A stretch of 64,000 nt of DNA from NCBI GenBank assembly GCA_036365145.1, contig JAEOAD010000005.1:4749501-4813500 (forward strand), read 5' to 3'. The translations under genes were made by a program, and so were the position numbers. Source of the DNA: Orientallactaga sibirica. Lineage: Eukaryota; Chordata; Mammalia; Rodentia; Dipodidae. Each line of letters starts with the position of its first letter. The first letter of the stretch is position 1. Positions 1 to 10,578 of this stretch are shown piece after piece. Below the pieces are notes generated by a model that was not told the origin of the DNA, made no database searches, and worked only from the letters and a program-made list of their open reading frames with translations.

Positions 1-78
1 TGGCCTTGAACTCACAGTGATTCTCCTACCTCTGCCTCCCAAGTGCTGGGATTAAATGTGTGTGCCTCAACACCTGAC
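1..78 (-). mobile_element. B1 SINE, truncated by window edge
   Basis: The plus strand reads as the complement of the 5' half of B1: tcgaactcacagtgatcctcc-like text, then cctctgcctcccaagtgctgg and gggatta. The element therefore lies on the minus strand, and its 3' half is outside the window. Later B1 copies in the window match it closely. Confidence 0.85.
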
Positions 79-486
79 TCATATGGTACTTGTAATGTTA
101 ACGTGAGGTAATTGTGATGCTGCCCATTCTTAAAATTGATGTTACCAGGGAACTGACTATGATCAGAGGGGTCCATTCTCAACCGTCTCCAGCATGCTAA
201 ATGGTTATTTAGCCACCTAACACATGCGCCATGCTCATTCCGTGCAGGTGACCTCTTCCCTCTGGTCACTCTTGTCCTGTAGATGCCTGAGCATCAGCCT
301 CAATTTCCTCCCACACTTGGTATCTCAACCTGTCCCTCCATCTGCTTCCCACCTGCTAAATCCAGGCTGCTACTAGTATGTTGGTGTCATGGATGAGGGC
401 CACCAAGACACTATGGAGGACATTTGCCCTCTGGGTGATCATTGTTGCAGATTTTCTCATTGTGGAATCCTTGTTTTGTGAACATG
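79..486. other. Unique sequence, no feature recognised
   Basis: No repeat family, RNA gene or convincing coding segment is visible. Two short minus-strand open frames here have no recognisable protein features and no codon bias I can see. Confidence 0.5.
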
Positions 487-501
487 AAGAATAAAGTGCA
501 T
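487..501. repeat. Target-site duplication of the 7SL copy (left)
   Basis: AAGAATAAAGTGCAT here matches AAGAATGAAGTACAT at 711-725 at 13 of 15 positions, and a third related copy lies near 785-796. Confidence 0.7.
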
Positions 502-502
502 A

Positions 503-710
503 GCCATGCATGATGGCGTGTGTCTGTAACTATTCGGGAGGCTGAGACAGGAGGACCGCTTGAGTCCAGGAGTTTTGGGCTGCAGTGGTGAGCTATGCTG
601 ATTGGGTGTCCACACTAAGTTCAGCATCAATATGGTGACCTCCAGGGAGCGGGGGACCACCAGGTTGCCTAAGGAGGGGTGAACTGGCCCAGGTCGGAAA
701 GGGAGCAGTC
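503..710 (+). pseudogene. Rn7sl pseudogene: 7SL (SRP) RNA retropseudogene, 3'-truncated and tailless
   Basis: The segment follows SRP RNA colinearly from its 5' end: the Alu-domain start (tgatggcgtgtgtctgtaac), then gcttgagtccaggagttttg. It runs on through the S-domain text that no B1 or Alu carries (atcaatatggtgacctcc, gggggaccaccaggttgcct, ggcccaggtcggaaa). It stops at gagcagtcaa, about 210 nt into the roughly 300-nt RNA, with no poly(A). Flanking copies of AAGAATRAAGTRCAT at 487-501 and 711-725 look like a target-site duplication. B1 elements lack the S domain, so this is a copy of 7SL RNA itself. Several substitutions and the missing 3' third mean it should not be functional. Confidence 0.9.
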
Positions 711-725
711 AAGAATGAAGTACAT

Positions 726-784
726 GTTCCAGGTCAGCCTGGACCAGAGTGAGACCCTACCTCGAAAAACCAAAAAAAAAAAAT
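726..784 (+). mobile_element. B1 SINE, 5'-truncated 3' fragment with poly(A)
   Basis: The text ttccaggtcagcctggacc to gagaccctacctcgaaaaa is the last third of B1, followed by an A run. AATGAAGTACATG flanks it at 714-726 and 785-797. It therefore inserted at the right edge of the 7SL copy, reusing the older target-site duplication. Confidence 0.85.
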
Positions 785-797
785 AATGAAGTACATG

Positions 798-1640
798 GCT
801 GATGAGTGCTTAGAGCAAGGGCAAGGGAGCTTTATTGAGAAAAAAAGGAAAGCTCCCAGAAACTGGGAAGGGCCTCAAAAATGGGCTGCCACCTGAGAAG
901 TCAGGACTAGGGTCTCTGTTTACTTTTTAAATGGAGGAGTGGGCTGGGTCTATGTTAACAAGGTGAAAGGTTAGCGGTCATCATCCATAGGACGAAGGGC
1001 TCACAGAATGACCCTGTTGGTTCATGTCAAGGTCTAGTGTGTGATAACTATTTTATAAAACAATGAGGAAGCCTTGTATGTGGAGGCAGGCATGAAGGTC
1101 AAGCTGATCCATTTGCTGATGCAATCCCGCTAGTTTGTCCCTTTCTATCTGCCTTCCATGCAATCTGTCTGCCTGCTGTCTCCCCGCCATCCAAGTCTCC
1201 TTCTTATAGTTCAAGAATTTCTGACCAAGCAGAACCTTTTACAAAGTTAAAAGCAGTTCATATTTCTCCAGGCAGCCTTACTCCTGGGCATCACCACAGG
1301 ACCCACACATGACCAACCAAATGCACAAATCTTAAACTTCAGTCAGAAGCTGATGACCCAAAACCACAGGACAGGGGACAATGCATGCTAGCTGAAGGTA
1401 ACAGCAGCAACCCCGGCACTGAGTTTCCATGGACCAATGTGGCAGTGTAAGAGGCAGCCAGAGCAGTACATCCTCAGCAGACCAGTGTCATGGCAGGAAT
1501 CTTTGTTCCTGGCTACAGGTGGGCCAGCCATTTTCCAAGCCTCCCTGTCCATCTTCCTCGGCTATTCTGAGACACCTGATCTCCTTATGCTGTTGATGTG
1601 TGCTTCTATCAGCGATGGTCAATCCCTGTAGCTTGATGCT
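798..1640. other. Mostly unique sequence; possible degraded antisense LTR at 800-1100
   Basis: The text agctttattgaga near 829 and ttttataaaac near 1050 would read as AATAAA and TATAAAA on the minus strand, as in a retroviral LTR. Spacing and flanks are not diagnostic. Beyond 1100 I see nothing recognisable; the 64-residue open frame at 1437-1631 has no family features. Confidence 0.3.
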
Positions 1641-1652
1641 AAGAATCCTGAT

Positions 1653-1901
1653 GGGCTGGAAAGATGGCTCAGCAGTTAAGATGCTTGCCTACAAAGCCTA
1701 AGGACCCAGGATTGATTCCCTAGTACCCTCGTAAAGCCAAATGCACAAAGTGGCACATGCATCTGGAGTTTGTTTGCAGTAACTAGGGGCCCTGGCGTGC
1801 CCATTCTTACCCCCCCCGAATCCCTTCCTCTCCTTCTCCCTCTCCCTGTCTTTCTCATCTCTCTCTGCTTGCAAATAAATAAATAAATGAGATTTGAAAA
1901 C
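1653..1901 (+). mobile_element. B2-like tRNA-derived SINE, full length
   Basis: It starts gggctggaaagatggctcag (A-box region), has a B-box-like gattgattccc, the catctggagtttgtttgcag body, a CT-rich run and an AAATAAATAAATAAA tail. AGAATCCTGAT at 1642-1652 is repeated at 1902-1912 as an exact target-site duplication. Confidence 0.92.
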
Positions 1902-1975
1902 AGAATCCTGATTGATACAGAGTTGCAACACAGAGTTGCTAATTCCCCATCTTTAAGTTCTACCAGGCTGTTGTT

Positions 1976-2106
1976 ACATGTCATGTGCTTTATAACAGTT
2001 GAGAATATTAGTAAACAGAAGGAATTATGGAAGGAGAGATATACATGTCATGTGGATAACAGTTGAGAATATTAGTAAACAGAAGGAATTATGGAAGGAG
2101 AGATAT
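1976..2106. repeat. 64-67 bp tandem duplication, two near-identical copies
   Basis: The segment acatgtcatgtg followed by ataacagttgagaatatt and about 40 further bases occurs at 1976-2042 and again at 2043-2106. The copies are identical over about 50 bases apart from a 3-base indel near the start. The identity implies a recent event. Confidence 0.9.
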
Positions 2107-2571
2107 AAAGTAGGATGAGAAGTAACTAAACGTTGGGGGACACATTTACAAGCGTTAAGCTCTTCGAAGGAAGTTTCTTTGTTACTAAGGGTTATGTGTT
2201 TTGCTAGTTGCTAGTGTTGCTTATCAGTTACAAAAGCACAGAATTAGCCATGGATCTATCCACAACACAACCAAGGGACTATGTATGCCTATGTGAGCAC
2301 CATACCAACACATATCTATGCAAGTGTATAGGGGTGTGTGTGTGTCTATTTCAAAGACATGGCTCACACCGTTATGAGGTTTGGCACTTTGGAAAGCTGT
2401 AGGGCAAGCTGCCTCCGGGAAACCTCAGCTTTGCTCCTCAGCCATGCCTTCTTACTTGCTCACAGTCATGAACACAAAGGGAGCAGAAGAGAGGTATGTT
2501 TTAAGGTCCCGTTATATACACAGTCCTGGTGATAAATTTTTTCACATATTTAAAACTTGGGCTTTACAACA
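2107..2571. other. Unique sequence, no feature recognised
   Basis: Overlapping short plus-strand open frames at 2208-2578 are mutually exclusive and show no protein family features. No repeat is recognisable. Confidence 0.5.
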
Positions 2572-2588
2572 AAAATAAAGTCACATAG

Positions 2589-2794
2589 GGAGCTGGAGAG
2601 TTGGCTTAGCAGTTAAGGCACTTGTCTGCAAAGCCAAAGGACCCACATAAGCCAGATACACAAGGGGTGCATGCATCTGGAGTTTATTTGCAGTGGCTGG
2701 AGGCCCTGATGTACCCATTCTCCCTCTCTCTCTCTCTCTCTCCCTCCCTCTTTCTCTCAAATAAATAAAAATAAAACTATTTTTTAAAGTTTAA
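2589..2794 (+). mobile_element. B2-like tRNA-derived SINE, full length
   Basis: It starts gagctggagagttggcttag and ends in CT repeats and an AAATAAATAAAAATAAAA tail. An exact 17-bp target-site duplication AAAATAAAGTCACATAG lies at 2572-2588 and 2795-2811. The copy lost about 15 bases in the B-box region. Confidence 0.93.
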
Positions 2795-2811
2795 AAAATA
2801 AAGTCACATAG

Positions 2812-3917
2812 AAAGCTAAGCACAGGGCCACAGGGCGAATGCTTTTGTATCCATTTGAAAGAAGGTTAACTTGCCACAGAAAGTTTAACTACAAGGCTCC
2901 TACAGGGAACTCAAAAGCGGTTTAGCCCTTTGCTTTTTATATGTAGCAAAATTATTTCTAGCTGTGAAAGCAGAATGTATTATTGGCAAAAGTGGTGTCC
3001 AGATTTAAATCTCTAATAGTAAAATTCAGCGAGTAATTTGGAGGGTCCAGTTACCATATTGTTAAACGCTAGCATGAACTATATGTAATAAAGTTGGGTT
3101 TATTTTAATGCGTAATATTTTAATAAAAATAATAAAGATGAATTTAATATTTATTATTTTATCAGAACATTATTTCTGATCTCTTTTAATATTGCCAACT
3201 CATCATTTAAATGGTTAGAAAAAAGGTCAATGATTTTTCCAAAAGAGCATTAATTCATGACTTCTTTGTGACATAAATTATGTTTACATTATATAATTTA
3301 ATTTAGGCCTTCAAAGTGTGGTCTCAGATTACCAAAAACAAGTGAAATAATTTACCCAATTAACAGCTCCTTTCCAGCACTTGGATGACCATGTTAATAA
3401 TTTTTAGTATTGAAATTCTAAAGCAATTTCTCAGCCAAATTGAAGAATATGTATGTCAAAGCTTTATTTCAAATTCTTGCCAGGAGAAAAAGCAGCCAAT
3501 TCAAAGATGTTCCTTCTGTTAGAGATATTTATAGAAAAAAAAATTGACAGTTAAGAAAAATTTTCCAAACTTTGGAAATCAGAAAGGAGAAAATGGGTGT
3601 ATCTTTTCAGCCTTTTTCAGAGTTGAGCCCTGTAACTAGAAGGTTTCGCAGGGGAACAGACCTTTTGTGAATTAGTATTTATCATTGACTGGGGCACACT
3701 ATGAAGTCGCAGGTTTAGTTGTAGAACTCTGCCAAGTAAAAATGAAAATTATTTCTGTGCAGGACAAAGAATAATAACAGAATTTTACTGTCATGAAGGG
3801 TTAGTTAGAAGTTTGATATCTAATGTTACCCTGTGTCATTAATGAAAATACTTCAGAAATTCCTATAATTCTTAAACTAGTTATATCTATCAATAATTGT
3901 TAAAAAATCACTCATGT
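2812..3917. other. AT-rich unique block, candidate conserved noncoding sequence
   Basis: About 1.1 kb is free of SINEs and LINEs in a window where such elements recur about every 1-2 kb. It is rich in homeodomain-type TAAT/ATTA words (for example near 3240-3420) and has no open frame of note. Exclusion of repeats together with AT-rich TF-like words is typical of developmental noncoding elements, but conservation cannot be judged from one sequence. Confidence 0.3.
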
Positions 3918-4129
3918 GGGGCTGGGGAGATGGTTTAGCAGTTAAGGCATTTGCCTGCAAAGCCTAAGAACCCATGTTTAACCCCCCAGATTCCACGTAA
4001 GCCATATGCACAAGGTGGCGTATATGCAAGGTCACACATGCACACGAGGTTGTGCATGCATCTAGAGTTCAATTGCAGTGGCTGGAGGCCCCTAGAGTGC
4101 CAATTATCATTCTCTCTCTCTTAAAAAAA
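3918..4129 (+). mobile_element. B2-like SINE, subfamily with internal insert
   Basis: It begins ggctggggagatggtttagc. After gccatatgcacaaggtgg it carries an extra roughly 30 bases (gcaaggtcacacatgcacac) also seen in the copy at 17547. Target-site duplications AAAAAATCACTSATGTG lie at 3902-3918 and about 4129-4145. Confidence 0.9.
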
Positions 4130-4145
4130 AAAAAATCACTGATGT

Positions 4146-4962
4146 GCTTCACCCTGTTCCAGGAAGCTGAAAAGAACTTTTTATCTTGGTGGGGGAGGGG
4201 GAGTCATGAACAGTCTTACGCCACAGTGGACCATGCAAGCTTGACAGCTGGAGAGACAGGCCAAATGCGAAAACTGGTCCAACAGTGGCATGTCTGTTAT
4301 GACGGAAACCAACTGCTCTCTGACTGGACTTGAGACCCGCTCTATTCCTGCCTGGCACTAAAAACCTCGTCAAAAGCCTATTTATAGCTGAGGAGATCAT
4401 AAGCCCTAAGGGGAAATACCGCTACTGTTATCTGACCAAATGTATCCATCTTGCGCACCAAACTGCCCTCTAAATACTTATGTTTATGCCCATTTATTCA
4501 CACTACTCTCCTTTTTGGTTAGAGAAGCTTCTCTTTTCAGATGGCAGTGACCACAGAGGAGACTCAAAACTCATCAAAGTTCTAAGAAAAGGAAATAATG
4601 AAGGGTTCAGCACTAAAATGAAACATCTCTTTCACCCCACCCCAAAAGCTCAGGGACCATTTAGAGAAGTGGTGGAAAGAATGTAAGAGCCAAAGGAAGG
4701 GGAGGAGTGTTTGCCACGCTGTCTTCCAGACACAAAGTGGCCTTGGTATTCATGGCTTCACAGTGGCTGAGGTGACCTAAACAAGACTTTCAGACCAGAA
4801 GGGAGAAGTGAGGACATCAAAATAGATCAGGGACTACTTAGAAAGAAGAAGGGATTCAACGGAGGGAAGGACGTGGGAGGGTAAAAGAGAGGGTGGTAAA
4901 GGGGATTGTGATCATTGTATGTAAGTATGGAGGTGTCAACTAAAGAGTTGAAAAATTGCTCT
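4146..4962 (+). mobile_element. L1 3' UTR fragment
   Basis: The stretch includes aaccaactgctctctgactg, the palindrome agagaagcttctct at 4521-4534, and gaaagaatgtaagagccaaa near 4675. It then has tgtcttccagacacaaagtgg and a G-rich end before atgtaagtatggaggtgtc. The same order of blocks recurs at 28290-29055, 35960-36310 and 62220-63060, and fits the 3' UTR and tail of rodent L1. No ORF2 sequence is joined to it here. Confidence 0.7.
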
Positions 4963-4964
4963 TG

Positions 4965-5310
4965 TAGTCAGTTACCTTTGCATGTCTGGGACAAAACACC
5001 CCACCAAAAGCAGCTGGTAGGGGAAAGGTTTTATTTTGACTTAGTCTTCAGGGGAAACTTCATGATGACACAGAAAGGATGGCACAAGCCGAGGCTGGAC
5101 ATCACCTCCTGGCAGCGGCTGGTGGAAAACAGCAGCGAGAATGAGAACCGAGCTCTGGCAAGGGAGAGCTGACTAGAGCACTCCAAAGTCTGCCCCCAGC
5201 AACACACCTCCTCCATCAAGCCTCCACCTCCCAAATTGCCATTATCTAGGAACTAAGTATTCACAATACACGAGTTTGTGGGGTACATCTGATTCAAACC
5301 GCCATAATCA
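4965..5310 (-). mobile_element. MaLR-type LTR (ERVL-MaLR)
   Basis: The plus strand reads gttacctttgcatgtctggg, gacaaaacaccc, aaggttttattttgac and ends cacgagtttgtggggtacat then gattcaaaccgccata. That is the complement of a MaLR LTR beginning tggcggtttgaat. Family-level naming within MaLR is uncertain. Confidence 0.6.
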
Positions 5311-6174
5311 CTGATGTGTTATAAAAGCATTACACTTTTTAAAAATCATTGTTATTTTACAGTAAAAATCATACCTTGTGACATTAGCTCTCCAAAAGGC
5401 AGATGTCAGTTATGTAGGAAGTCAGGCACATACCTCTGCAGAAGGATTTCTTATCAAGAGTATCAGAATCTCAATTATTTTCCAAAGAGAGTTTTAAATT
5501 GTATCTGCAAAACTTTCAGTACCAGCTGGTATAAAAACAGGCATATAGATCAATGGAATAGAATAAAGGGCCCAAATATAAACCCACACAGTACATTCAC
5601 ATGATTTATTTTTACAAAGATATGAAAAATATTCACTGGAGAATAGACAGCCTCTTCAAAAATACAGTGCTAGTAAAACTAGATATCTACATGTAACGGA
5701 ACAAAACTAGATCTCTCACCTGTACCAGAATCAACTCCAGATGAATCAAAGACTGTGATGTCATACCTGAACTTGTGAGAAGAAAAGGTAGAGAAAACCC
5801 TTCATGGTAGAAGCAACGACTTTCAGCACATGACTCCAGTCACTCGGGGAAATAATGCCAACAATTGACACATAAAGTTTCATGAAATTACAAAGCATCT
5901 GCACAGCAAAGCATGCCGTCAAGTCAAGAGGCAGCCTGCAGAACATGAGAAAACATTTGCCAGCTACACATCTGACAGAGGACTAATGTTTAGAACATAC
6001 AAAGAGCTCAAAAAAAAAAAAAACTAAACAAGAAATCAAACAATCCAATCAATAAATGAGCTAATGAAACGAACAGACAGTTCTCCAAAGATGAAACACA
6101 AATGATTAACAAGCACATGAAAAAATGTTCAGCCTCACTAGCATCAGAGAGATACAAATCAACACTACAGTGAA

Positions 6175-6316
6175 GCTGGCCATAGTGGCGCATGCCTATA
6201 ATCCTAACACTTGAGAGGTAGTCACAGAAAGATCAGGTGTTCAAGGCCAACCTCTGCTACATAGCAGGTTCGAGGTCAGACTGGACTACATGAAACCCTG
6301 TCTCAAAAAAATAAAA
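6175..6316 (+). mobile_element. B1 SINE inside L1
   Basis: The text gctggccatagtggcgcatg, cctaacacttgagaggtag and gaaaccctgtctcaaaaaa is B1, more diverged than most copies here. The L1 text resumes immediately after at tctacattgagattccatcc. Confidence 0.8.
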
Positions 6317-6493
6317 ATCTACATTGAGATTCCATCCCACCCTAGTCAGAACGTAGCCTTTAAGACAAACAAATACAAAGTGTTGGAAAGGGTGGGGGCT
6401 AAAACAAACCCTTAGATACTGCTGGTGGGAAGGCAAACTAGTCCAGACAACGATGGGCATAAGTGTGGAGGTGCTTCAAAAATACTAGAAATT

Positions 6494-6774
6494 GAAGTTG
6501 GAGAGATGACTTAGTGGTTAAAGGAACTTGCTTATAAAGCCTGACGGCCCAAGTTTGATTTCCCAGTACCCACGTAAAGCCAGACACACAAGTGGCGCAT
6601 GCATCTGTAGTTTGTTTGCAGTGGCTAGAGGCCCTAGCCTAACCATTCTCTCTCTCTCTCTTCCTCTTCTTCTTCCTCTTCATCTCCATCTCCTTCTCTC
6701 TCTTTCTCATTCCTTCTATTCCTTCCTCCTTCTTTCCCTCCCTTTCTCTCTCAAATAAATAAAAATATTTTTAA
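6494..6774 (+). mobile_element. B2-like SINE with expanded CT tract
   Basis: It begins gaagttggagagatgactta and includes gcatgcatctgtagtttgtt. Its pyrimidine run at about 6647-6755 is much longer than usual. CTAGAAAT at 6485 recurs near 6778 as a short target-site duplication in the host L1. Confidence 0.9.
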
Positions 6775-7046
6775 AAGCTAGAAATAATCTGTTGTATGAC
6801 CCAGTTGCGCAACTCATGGGTGTTCACACAATGGATTCTAATCAACATATCACAGACACATGACCATCAATGCTTATTGCAGCCCTAGTCATAATAGCTA
6901 CGCTATGTAACCAGGTGTCCAGAAGACTGGACAGAGAAATTCATAATGGTAAAATGTGATAAAGAAAATATATACATAATGGAATTTTTTCAGCCATAAA
7001 GAACTAAGTTCCTGGATTTTATAGTTTGACGTAGATACAGAAAATC

Positions 7047-7066
7047 ATGTATGTATGTATGTATGA
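7047..7066. repeat. (TATG)n microsatellite
   Basis: About five GTAT/TATG repeats at the degraded end of the L1 fragment. Confidence 0.85.
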
Positions 7067-7249
7067 CAGGAAAATAGAAGGGAAACTGTCTAGAGTAACA
7101 AAGGAGATGAGCAGAAGGGGAGAAAAGGGAAAGCAGGAGCATGGGGGCTGTATGCTCAACAGACAGAATACACTTGGACGAAAGGGTCCTTATGTTTCCC
7201 AATACGATGTACAGCAAACAAAGTCTGTAGCAGATCTCATTTAGGACAG

Positions 7250-8985
7250 TTTTCTTTCTCAGTTGCCATTTTGAATTTGGAAAATATATGTACCATATAC
7301 CACTAATTGATGAAAATAACTATAAATCACAATCTATCACTGGATTAGGCTGAGAGGGGAATATCAGGAAAAAATATGCCAGTGAGTTGGGCACTTAGAA
7401 AAACTTCTGCTGCCAATAAAGGAAAGACTTGGTCCCATGCTGTGTGTGCCTCAGAGCCTGTGTTTGCCTTTCTGAGCATTCATGCCAGGGAGGGAAAGAA
7501 AATGTCACGATGGCTCTTCTTTGTCACCTGCTTCGGTGAAGAGATGGAAACCCACTCACAATGGCTGCACGACAGAGAAGAGGCACAGCACGGGTACGGG
7601 AGTGACTCGCAGAAGGCAAGATATAGGTTCTGAAGTCACACCAAAGCCCAGCAGACACCCCGGCCTCCCAGGCAAGATGTGTCCTGGGCCCTGCTCTGCC
7701 TCCACAGCCCTCGGCACCTCTTCACTTGTCCACACCTATAGCAAAAGGGTGCTTCCCTGTGACGCCCAGGACTGCAAAGCTTACAGAGCCCCCAGAAGAG
7801 TAGACGGAGAAGTGTTTCTAACCCAGTTCCTGGAGAGCATCCCGCTTCATCTAGGCAGCTGTGACTACCAAAGCCAGTAAGACAGAGAGCCCTGTCACAA
7901 CGTAGGGAAGTGCATGGAAGAGGACGCTACCCCATCAGGCGCGGTTCAAGTGCACTACAGCTGCTATACAAAGACACCACAGACTGGGGGCTTAAGTGAC
8001 AGGTGTGCATTTTCTCACAGGGTGTGAGCGGGGTGGGTTCCAGTGAGGGTCGTCTCCCCATGTCCCCACAACACACCTCCCCAAGGCCCTTCCTCAGTGC
8101 TTGTGCATTTCTGTCTTCTTACAAAGCCACCACTCCTAGTCCTTAGAACTGCAGCCCTATTCTCATGACCTCACGTACCTTTATCACCTTCCACAAACCA
8201 TGGATCCAAATACAGTCCCTCAGGGGGCTAGGGCCTCAAAGATTAAGTTGGTGGGACACACTTTATTATATATATATATTATATATCTATTACAAGCAAA
8301 AAAAAAAAAAAAAGGACCATGGGGAAGAGATGGAAACTGCCTTCTCACTCATTCAACCTTCATCTCATGCCAGAAATTTTCATCTTTCATTCCTTCGGTC
8401 ATCAATCAAACAGTGCCTGGCACTGTGCGAGGAAGTAAAGATGAAAGAGACATATTTTCTCTGCCTTTGTGGATCTGCTGAGATCTGGAAATATGAAAAA
8501 CCACTATGGCATCAAGGGGAGGTAAGCACGACATTCCCCGGGTGCATCAAACAAAAGGCCAGCAAGTATGCCAGGGACACAAGAAGGACATGCTGCCCCA
8601 GAGCCTTGGGTCAGCTCGTAACACCGATAAGACCTGCCTCCCGCATCACCGTTTCTTAGTCCCCATAATACTTTCTATTATCATAGTGTTTGTGTCTCCT
8701 AAGTAAACTGAGAAAGCTCTCTTTCCAAGGCTGTTAATGCAGGATTTATTCAATTTGGAGTCTGTGCTCTACGAAAGAGCATTAGTAAACTCCATGAGAT
8801 TCAGTGAGCAAGTAAAGAAATTTCTAGGTAAAGAAGCATGTCTCTTTTCCTTAAGGCCAAATATATTGACACTTCATATTTCCCTCAAGCCATGAAATCC
8901 ATCAGCTCCTGACAGAAAGTCAAGGTGCCAAGATCTTCCTGACCCCTAAGACAGTTTGATTAAGAGACACAAGATCCTTCTGGAC
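7250..8985. other. Unique sequence; no supported gene
   Basis: No repeat class is recognisable except a TA run and A run near 8263-8312 and a possible ancient mammalian repeat near 8395-8490 (agtgcctggcactgtgcgag). Overlapping plus-strand frames at 7376-7633, 7482-7880 and 8165-8659 are the longest here, but they lack known motifs, run in competing frames and have no clear splice context. I do not call them genes. Confidence 0.45.
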
Positions 8986-9006
8986 AGAAAAAAAAAAAAA
9001 AAAAAC
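8986..9006. repeat. Poly(A) run, about 18 bases
   Basis: A homopolymer in unique DNA with no SINE body attached that I can recognise. Confidence 0.8.
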
Positions 9007-9124
9007 TAAAGTAATTTAATTACCAAGTTAGAATTCAAGGGAAATTTAAGCAGTGCAAAAAGACTTTAAAATAATATTTTACTCTAACTTTTAAATCAAT
9101 GTCATCTTATGCCACGAGCCATTT

Positions 9125-9480
9125 TTCTATATTCGTTACTTTCTCGCTGCTGGGACAAAATACCTGACCAGACGCAAGGAAGGAAGAAAAGTTTTCTTTT
9201 GGCTTACAGTTTCAGAGGCTACATACAGTCCACCATGGCAGGGAAGTTGTGGCAGTCAGGAGCAGAGGGGTCACACTGTGTCAGACAGACAGCAGACAGC
9301 AGGCAGGAAGTGGGAACAGGGCCATAAAGCCTGAAGCTCCACCCAGACGGGCCGCCCTTCCTCCAGCAAGGCTCCGCCTCCTAAAGACAGACGGCCTGCT
9401 CGACTGCGCCACCGCGTGTCCAAGCACGTGCACCTGTAAGGAGTTGTGTTCACCAAGGCAAGAAGAGGGTTCCCGCTTGA
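9125..9480 (-). mobile_element. MaLR-type LTR (ERVL-MaLR)
   Basis: The plus strand text ttactttctcgctgctgggac, aaatacctgaccagacgc, ggcttacagtttcagaggct, ccaccatggcagggaag and ctccagcaaggctccgcctc is the complement of a MaLR LTR. The copy is GC-rich, with several CpGs. Confidence 0.6.
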
Positions 9481-9523
9481 GTAACTACATAGCCACCATG
9501 GACAAATAAAAATTGCAACAGAA

Positions 9524-9600
9524 GGCCAGGCATGGTGGCACAAGCCTTTCCTTTAATCCCAGCACTTGGGAGGCAGAGGTAAGGAGGATCACCATGAAAA
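9524..9600 (+). mobile_element. B1 SINE 5' half
   Basis: The text ggccaggcatggtggcacaag, aatcccagcacttgggagg and cagaggtaaggaggatcacc is the first half of B1. It then runs straight into the purine tract, which replaces the rest of the element. Confidence 0.8.
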
Positions 9601-9855
9601 AGAGGAAGAAAGAAGAAAGAAAGAGAGAGAGAGAAAGAAAGAAGTAGGAAGGGAGGAGGAGGGAGGGAGGGAGGGAGGGAGGGAGGGAGGGAGGGAGGGA
9701 GGGAGGGAAGGAAGGAAGGAAGGAAGGAAGGAAGGAAGGAAGGAAGGAAGGAAGGAAGGAAGGAAGGAAGGAAGGAAGGAAGGAAGGGAAGGAGGGGGAG
9801 AAAGGGATGGAGGGAGGGAGAAAGAGAGAGAGAGAAAAAAAGAAGAAAGAAAATT
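9596..9855. repeat. Polypurine microsatellite: GAAA, GGGA then GGAA blocks
   Basis: About 260 bases are almost pure purine on the plus strand. GAAA/GA words are followed by an unbroken GGGA block (about 9656-9707) and an unbroken GGAA block (about 9708-9785), then mixed GGGA/GAGA. Open frames on both strands are products of the repeat. The mirror-symmetric purine run could form triplex DNA in principle. Confidence 0.95.
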
Positions 9856-10237
9856 AGCAACAGATACCTGAAGATTCTAGATATACAAAGTCCCGCGATT
9901 CAATTCAGACTTTACAAAGCTAGATGATTATGCTACACAAACAAGAGCTGGGTTCCAGTGTATCTTTCCCTTATTTGTAAAGAAGGAATGTGCTAAGTAA
10001 GTAAACAAAAAATGTTTACAAAACCTGTCTGAATGGAACATATTCAGCCTGTTGAATCTTTGAAGTGATTATGTTTTCCAAATACTTGTAAGCACTGCAG
10101 AGAGCGGTGCCTTCATAAATCATTAATACATGAATTGAGGTTCCCTGGAGGCTCCTTCGTACCCAGCAGTGCTTTCCTGTGCTAGGCCTGACGGCTGTGG
10201 GTGAGCACTGCATAAATGTGTGTTGATGCTGCGCAAG

Positions 10238-10239
<2 letters not shown>
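9856..10239. other. Unique sequence, no feature recognised
   Basis: No repeat or gene is recognisable between the purine tract and the GT repeat. Confidence 0.5.
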
Positions 10240-10285
<46 letters not shown>

Positions 10286-10552
10286 CATCCCTCTGTGGGT
10301 GTGCATGTGTATTCAGGTGAGTGTGTGCATGTGGGGGCCAGAGGTCGGTGTCAGGTATCTTAATCACTGTCCACGTTACTTTTTGAGCAAGGACCTGTCA
10401 CTGAATGCAGCCAGCCAACAAGACCCAGGGACCCTCCAGTCTCCATCTCCTCAGCGCTGGGATTACAGGCTAGCATTTTGTAAGCAGGGCATCTGAACTC
10501 AGGCCCTCGTGCTTTTCCAGCAAGCACTTTTGCTAATGAGCAGTTTCTCAAG
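10240..10552 (-). mobile_element. B4 SINE with (GT)n tail
   Basis: A (GT)n run at 10242-10283 is followed by gggggccagaggtcggtgtc, tttttgagcaaggacctgtc, cagcgctgggattacaggct and aactcaggccctcgtgctttt. That is the complement of a B4 (an ID-like head joined to a B1-like tail) with its CA-rich 3' end. Confidence 0.75.
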
Positions 10553-10578
10553 TCTTGATGTGTAGATTTAAAAGTAAA

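Larger units (their letters stand above)
5500..7070 (+). mobile_element. L1 ORF2 3' fragment, interrupted by B1 and B2-like SINEs
   Basis: The text atagatcaatggaatagaat, atatgaaaaatattcactgg, then ctgacagaggactaatgttt and acatacaaagagctcaaaaa follows the C-terminal part of L1 ORF2. Later blocks (tgcagccctagtcataatag, ctggacagagaaattcataa, taatggaattttttcagcc) continue it after insertions at 6175 and 6494. Many stops and indels make it non-coding. The segment up to about 7240 may be its degraded 3' UTR. Confidence 0.8.

Noticed and set aside
9450..9871. Arg/Glu/Gly-rich and Leu/Pro/Ser-rich proteins on the two strands
   Set aside because: Both are translations of the purine microsatellite.
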